Shown piece by piece: positions 14,840 through 17,328 of a stretch of 17,328 nucleotides of DNA. The DNA comes from Myxococcota bacterium (GTDB lineage Bacteria > Myxococcota_A > UBA9160 > PR03), in NCBI GenBank assembly GCA_030066475.1, contig JASJBO010000183.1, positions 1-17,328 of the forward strand, in the 5' to 3' direction. A program made the translations under genes and the position numbers. Position 1 is the stretch's first letter. Each line of letters opens with the position of its first letter. The notes under the pieces were generated by a model. It was given only the letters and a program-made list of their open reading frames with translations. It was not told the origin of the DNA and ran no database searches.

Positions 14840-15427
14840 TCAGGGGAGCTCGCGCGGCGCGGGCGGATGGGTCAGGCCGGCCAGGAAGAAGTCGGTGGTG
14901 GCGTGCGCGATGTCCTGGACGGCGTGCTCCGCCATCATCCGGCTCAGCACCTTGGGCGCCACCAGGGCGAACCACACGCCTACCGCGTGCCGCACGTCGA
15001 GGTCCTTGCGGAAGTGGCCCTGGTGGATGCCGCGCTCGATCAGCGCCGCGAAGAAGGCCTCGAGCGCCTCGCGGTCGAACAGGTCGCTGTACTGCTTGGG
15101 CTCGGCACCGCTGAACATCTGGATCGCCAGGTGGCCGTACTGCTCGACGTTCTCGAAGCCGAGCTTCATGGTGAGCGCGATGCAATCGATGGCATCGCGG
15201 TGGTTCACTGCGATGTCCAGGAATTGGAGACGGGTCTTGTCGACCATCTCCTGCGTGACGGCGCGGAACAGCGCTTCCTTGTTGGGGAAATGCCGATAGA
15301 CCGTGCTGACGCCCACCCCGGCTCGCTCGATCACCTCGTGGATGTCCGACTCGAAGCCACGCTCGGACATCACCTCCCGGGCGGCGTCCAGGATTCGGGT
15401 GCGATAGTCGGGATTGGCTTTCGGCAC
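14840..15427 (-). CDS. TetR/AcrR-family transcriptional regulator
   Basis: A 195-residue one-component regulator. The N-terminal DNA-binding domain is clear: RTRILDAAREVMSERGF, then the helix-turn-helix IHEVIERAGVGVSTVYRHF (about residues 29-47) and NKEALFRAV. The C-terminal all-helical part is the ligand-binding domain; in this setting acyl-CoAs or the aldolase substrate are plausible effectors. GTG start with no visible Shine-Dalgarno, which fits coupling or a leaderless transcript. It lies 27 bp after the oxidoreductase stop and 13 bp before the Ltp2-like gene. An imperfect palindrome overlaps the region just upstream of its start (15434-15457), so autoregulation is likely. Confidence 0.93.
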   Translation of the reverse strand: MPKANPDYRTRILDAAREVMSERGFESDIHEVIERAGVGVSTVYRHFPNKEALFRAVTQEMVDKTRLQFLDIAVNHRDAIDCIALTMKLGFENVEQYGHLAIQMFSGAEPKQYSDLFDREALEAFFAALIERGIHQGHFRKDLDVRHAVGVWFALVAPKVLSRMMAEHAVQDIAHATTDFFLAGLTHPPAPRELP

Positions 15428-15433
15428 GCACCG

Positions 15434-15457
15434 TGACGATAGCCTAGATGACCGTCA
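15434..15457 (-). promoter_or_regulatory. Candidate TetR operator with -10-like element
   Basis: A 24-bp imperfect palindrome with arms TGACG and CGTCA around a central CTAG; 16 of 24 positions are symmetric. It ends 6 bp before the TetR GTG and includes the stop codon of the upstream oxidoreductase gene. On the minus strand it contains GCTATCGT (15443-15436), whose TATCGT resembles a -10 box; a start site there would fall within a few bases of the TetR start codon. No good -35 is visible. Confidence 0.4.
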
Positions 15458-17328
15458 GTCCGCAGCAACGCCCGACTCGGACGCCGCCGCCCGGAAGCGC
15501 GCGAGCAGCTCCGCCTGGCGTTCGTTCGCCAGCTCGAGCTGTCGCTCCTTGACGAGATCGAAGCCGCGCACCTGCTCGGGCAGACCCGCGATCTCGACCG
15601 CGAGCCCGTGGCGCGCCGCGTCGAGGCCGTCGAGCAGCTCGTCGAGCAGCTGCTCGTAGTCGCGGATCAGGCGCCGCTCGAGGCGGCGGTGCGCGGCGTG
15701 CCCGAACGGATCGAGCGGCGTGCCGCGCAGCACCTTCCCGCGCGCGAGCCAGCGCAGCGCGCGGAACGCCCAGGGGCCGGCACTCCACTTGCCCGCCCGC
15801 CCGGTGTCGGGATCACGCCGGTTCACGAAGCGGTCGATCAGCGGGATGTGAGGTGGCGCCAGCTGCCAGCGCACGGTGTAGTCGCCCTCGAACTCGCGCG
15901 CGAGCTGGCGCTGGAAGCTCCCGTCGCTGAACAGGCGCGCCACCTCGTACTCGTCCTTGTAGGCGAGCAGCCTGGAGTAGGCGCGCGCCACCGTCTCGGC
16001 GAGCGGCGTGTCGGCCAGACCGAGCTCGCGCTCACGCGATGCCACCCGCTCGACGCGCGCGCGGTAGCGCCGGGCGTAGCGCGCACTCTGGTAGTCGGTG
16101 AGGAACGCCACGCGGCGCTCGACCAGCGCCTCGAGCGAGTCGTCGGCGTCGCCACCGGCCTGCGCCCGCAGCGTCGGCCGGGCGGCGCGCTCCACCGCGG
16201 CGGGGTCGTGGGCGGCGAGCCGGCCCCAGGAGAGCGCGCGCTTGTTCAGCTCGACGGCGCGGCCATTCAGCTCGATGGCGCGCTCGAGGGCCGGCAGTCC
16301 GACGGGAATCCAGCCGCGCTGCAGCGCGTAGCCCACCAGGAACAGGTTGGTGCCGATGGCGTCGCCGAGCAGCGCGGTGGCCAGCGCGTTCGCCGCGGGG
16401 AACTCCACCGCCTCGTCCCCGACCGCGGTGGACAGCGCCGCCTCCATCGCGCGCGACGACAGGTCGAGGTCGGGGTTGGTGGCGAAGTCCGAGGTGGGCG
16501 CCACGTGGGCGTTCACCACGGCGTGGGTGCGCCCCTTCGCGAGCCGCAGCAGGCTGTCCGCGCCGCTGGCCACGACGATGTCGCAGCCCAGCAGCAGGTC
16601 GGCCGCGCCCGCCGCGATGCGCGAGGCGTGCAGCGCGGCGGGATCGTCCGCAACGCGCACGTGGCTGGTGACGGGGCCGTTCTTCTGGGCCAGCCCGGTG
16701 ACGTCGAGCACCGAGACGCCACGGCCCTCGAGGTGCGCCGCCATGCCGATCAGCGCGCCCACGGTCACCACGCCGCTGCCGCCGATGCCGGTGACGAGCA
16801 CGTTCCAGGGCCGCTCGGTGTCGGCGACCGGCGGCGCCGGCAGCGCGCCGAACAGCGCGTCGCCCGCCTCGTCCGCGACGCCGCGCTCCGCGCGCCGCAG
16901 GCGGGCGCCGTGCACCGTGACGAAGCTCGGGCAGTAGCCCTTGAGGCACGAGTAGTCCTTGTTGCACGACGACTGGTTGACGCGTCGCTTGCGCCCGAAG
17001 TCGGTCTCGACCGGCTCGATCGAGATGCAGTTCGACTGCACCGAGCAGTCGCCGCAGCCCTCGCACACCAGCTCGTTGATCACGACGCGCTGGTCGGGGT
17101 CGGGGAACTCGCCGCGCTTGCGCAGCCGCCGCGCCTCGGCGGCGCAGGTCTGGTCGTAGATCAGGGCCGATACGCCCTTCACCCCGCGCAGCGCGCGCTG
17201 CACGCGGTCGATCTCGTCGCGGTGGTGGAAGCTCACGCCGTCGGGGAAACGCGCCGTCTTCGGGTACTTGTCGGGCGCGTCGCTCACCACCGCGATGCGC
17301 CCGACGCCCTCGGCGTCGAGCTGCCGGG
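15455..17328 (-). CDS. Indolepyruvate:ferredoxin oxidoreductase (fused), C-terminal part
   Basis: The frame runs to the window edge: reading above the GTG at 17290 continues as LDAEGVGRIAVVSDAPDKYP, so that GTG is internal and the 5' half of the gene is missing. About 623 residues are visible of a fused protein usually near 1150. Order: end of the ThDP domain; a ferredoxin-like iron-sulfur segment (CEGCGDCSVQSNC, then CNKDYSCLKGYC); a gamma domain with VTGIGGSGVVTVG and GLAQKNGPVTSHV; and the C-terminal extension of this family. It oxidatively decarboxylates aryl-pyruvates or other 2-oxo acids to acyl-CoAs, passing electrons to ferredoxin; all iron-sulfur cysteines expected in the visible region appear intact. 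It is probably cotranscribed with the TetR gene 27 bp downstream. Confidence 0.92.
   Translation of the reverse strand, partial: RQLDAEGVGRIAVVSDAPDKYPKTARFPDGVSFHHRDEIDRVQRALRGVKGVSALIYDQTCAAEARRLRKRGEFPDPDQRVVINELVCEGCGDCSVQSNCISIEPVETDFGRKRRVNQSSCNKDYSCLKGYCPSFVTVHGARLRRAERGVADEAGDALFGALPAPPVADTERPWNVLVTGIGGSGVVTVGALIGMAAHLEGRGVSVLDVTGLAQKNGPVTSHVRVADDPAALHASRIAAGAADLLLGCDIVVASGADSLLRLAKGRTHAVVNAHVAPTSDFATNPDLDLSSRAMEAALSTAVGDEAVEFPAANALATALLGDAIGTNLFLVGYALQRGWIPVGLPALERAIELNGRAVELNKRALSWGRLAAHDPAAVERAARPTLRAQAGGDADDSLEALVERRVAFLTDYQSARYARRYRARVERVASRERELGLADTPLAETVARAYSRLLAYKDEYEVARLFSDGSFQRQLAREFEGDYTVRWQLAPPHIPLIDRFVNRRDPDTGRAGKWSAGPWAFRALRWLARGKVLRGTPLDPFGHAAHRRLERRLIRDYEQLLDELLDGLDAARHGLAVEIAGLPEQVRGFDLVKERQLELANERQAELLARFRAAASESGVAAD

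Noticed and set aside
17288..17290. GTG as the start of the oxidoreductase
   Set aside because: The frame is open to the window edge and reads conserved family sequence above this codon.
1..17328. tRNA, rRNA, CRISPR array, transposase, integrase or phage genes
   Set aside because: None was recognised on either strand; the window looks like ordinary chromosomal metabolic DNA.

Overview
The window is very GC-rich and densely coded, with strong G/C preference at third codon positions. It carries no RNA genes, CRISPR arrays or insertion sequences that I can see. A PEP-CTERM protein (exosortase substrate) and a large fused indolepyruvate:ferredoxin oxidoreductase point to a Gram-negative bacterium. 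The abundance of acyl-CoA genes fits a high-GC deltaproteobacterial-type lineage such as Myxococcota or Binatota, but that placement is inference.

Plus strand, 1-5476: an AMP-dependent acyl-CoA synthetase (5' end cut by the window), a zinc-ribbon DUF35/OB-fold protein overlapping a thiolase-superfamily protein of the lipid-transfer type, then a polytopic membrane protein fused to a spermidine-synthase-like domain. A 207-bp spacer follows.

Plus strand, 5684-12375: seven tightly packed genes: SnoaL/NTF2-like protein, family III (CaiB/BaiF) CoA-transferase, NAD-type short-chain dehydrogenase, isochorismatase-fold protein lacking the usual catalytic triad, Nudix hydrolase, ThDP enzyme of the oxalyl-CoA decarboxylase / 2-hydroxyacyl-CoA lyase class, and a second CaiB/BaiF CoA-transferase. 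Start/stop overlaps and short gaps indicate one operon. A reasonable reading is a CoA-thioester pathway: CoA-transferases load and unload CoA, the ThDP lyase breaks (or makes) a C-C bond next to the thioester, the dehydrogenase handles an alcohol/carbonyl step and the Nudix enzyme may trim CoA species. The substrate is unknown.

Minus strand, read from the right edge (17328 down to 13218): C-terminal part of the indolepyruvate:ferredoxin oxidoreductase, a TetR regulator, an Ltp2-like thiolase-fold protein without the nucleophilic cysteine, and its DUF35 partner. A near-perfect intrinsic terminator (13021-13063) closes this unit. The Ltp2/DUF35 pair resembles the retro-aldolase pair of steroid side-chain degradation.

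Between the two converging units, on the minus strand, is a small PEP-CTERM protein (12453-12978). Its signal peptide is split by an apparent one-base frameshift, and it begins only 43 bp after the terminator. The most interesting items are this frameshift and leader, the lyase cassette with its degenerate isochorismatase-like protein, and the two thiolase-fold/DUF35 pairs with non-standard active sites.
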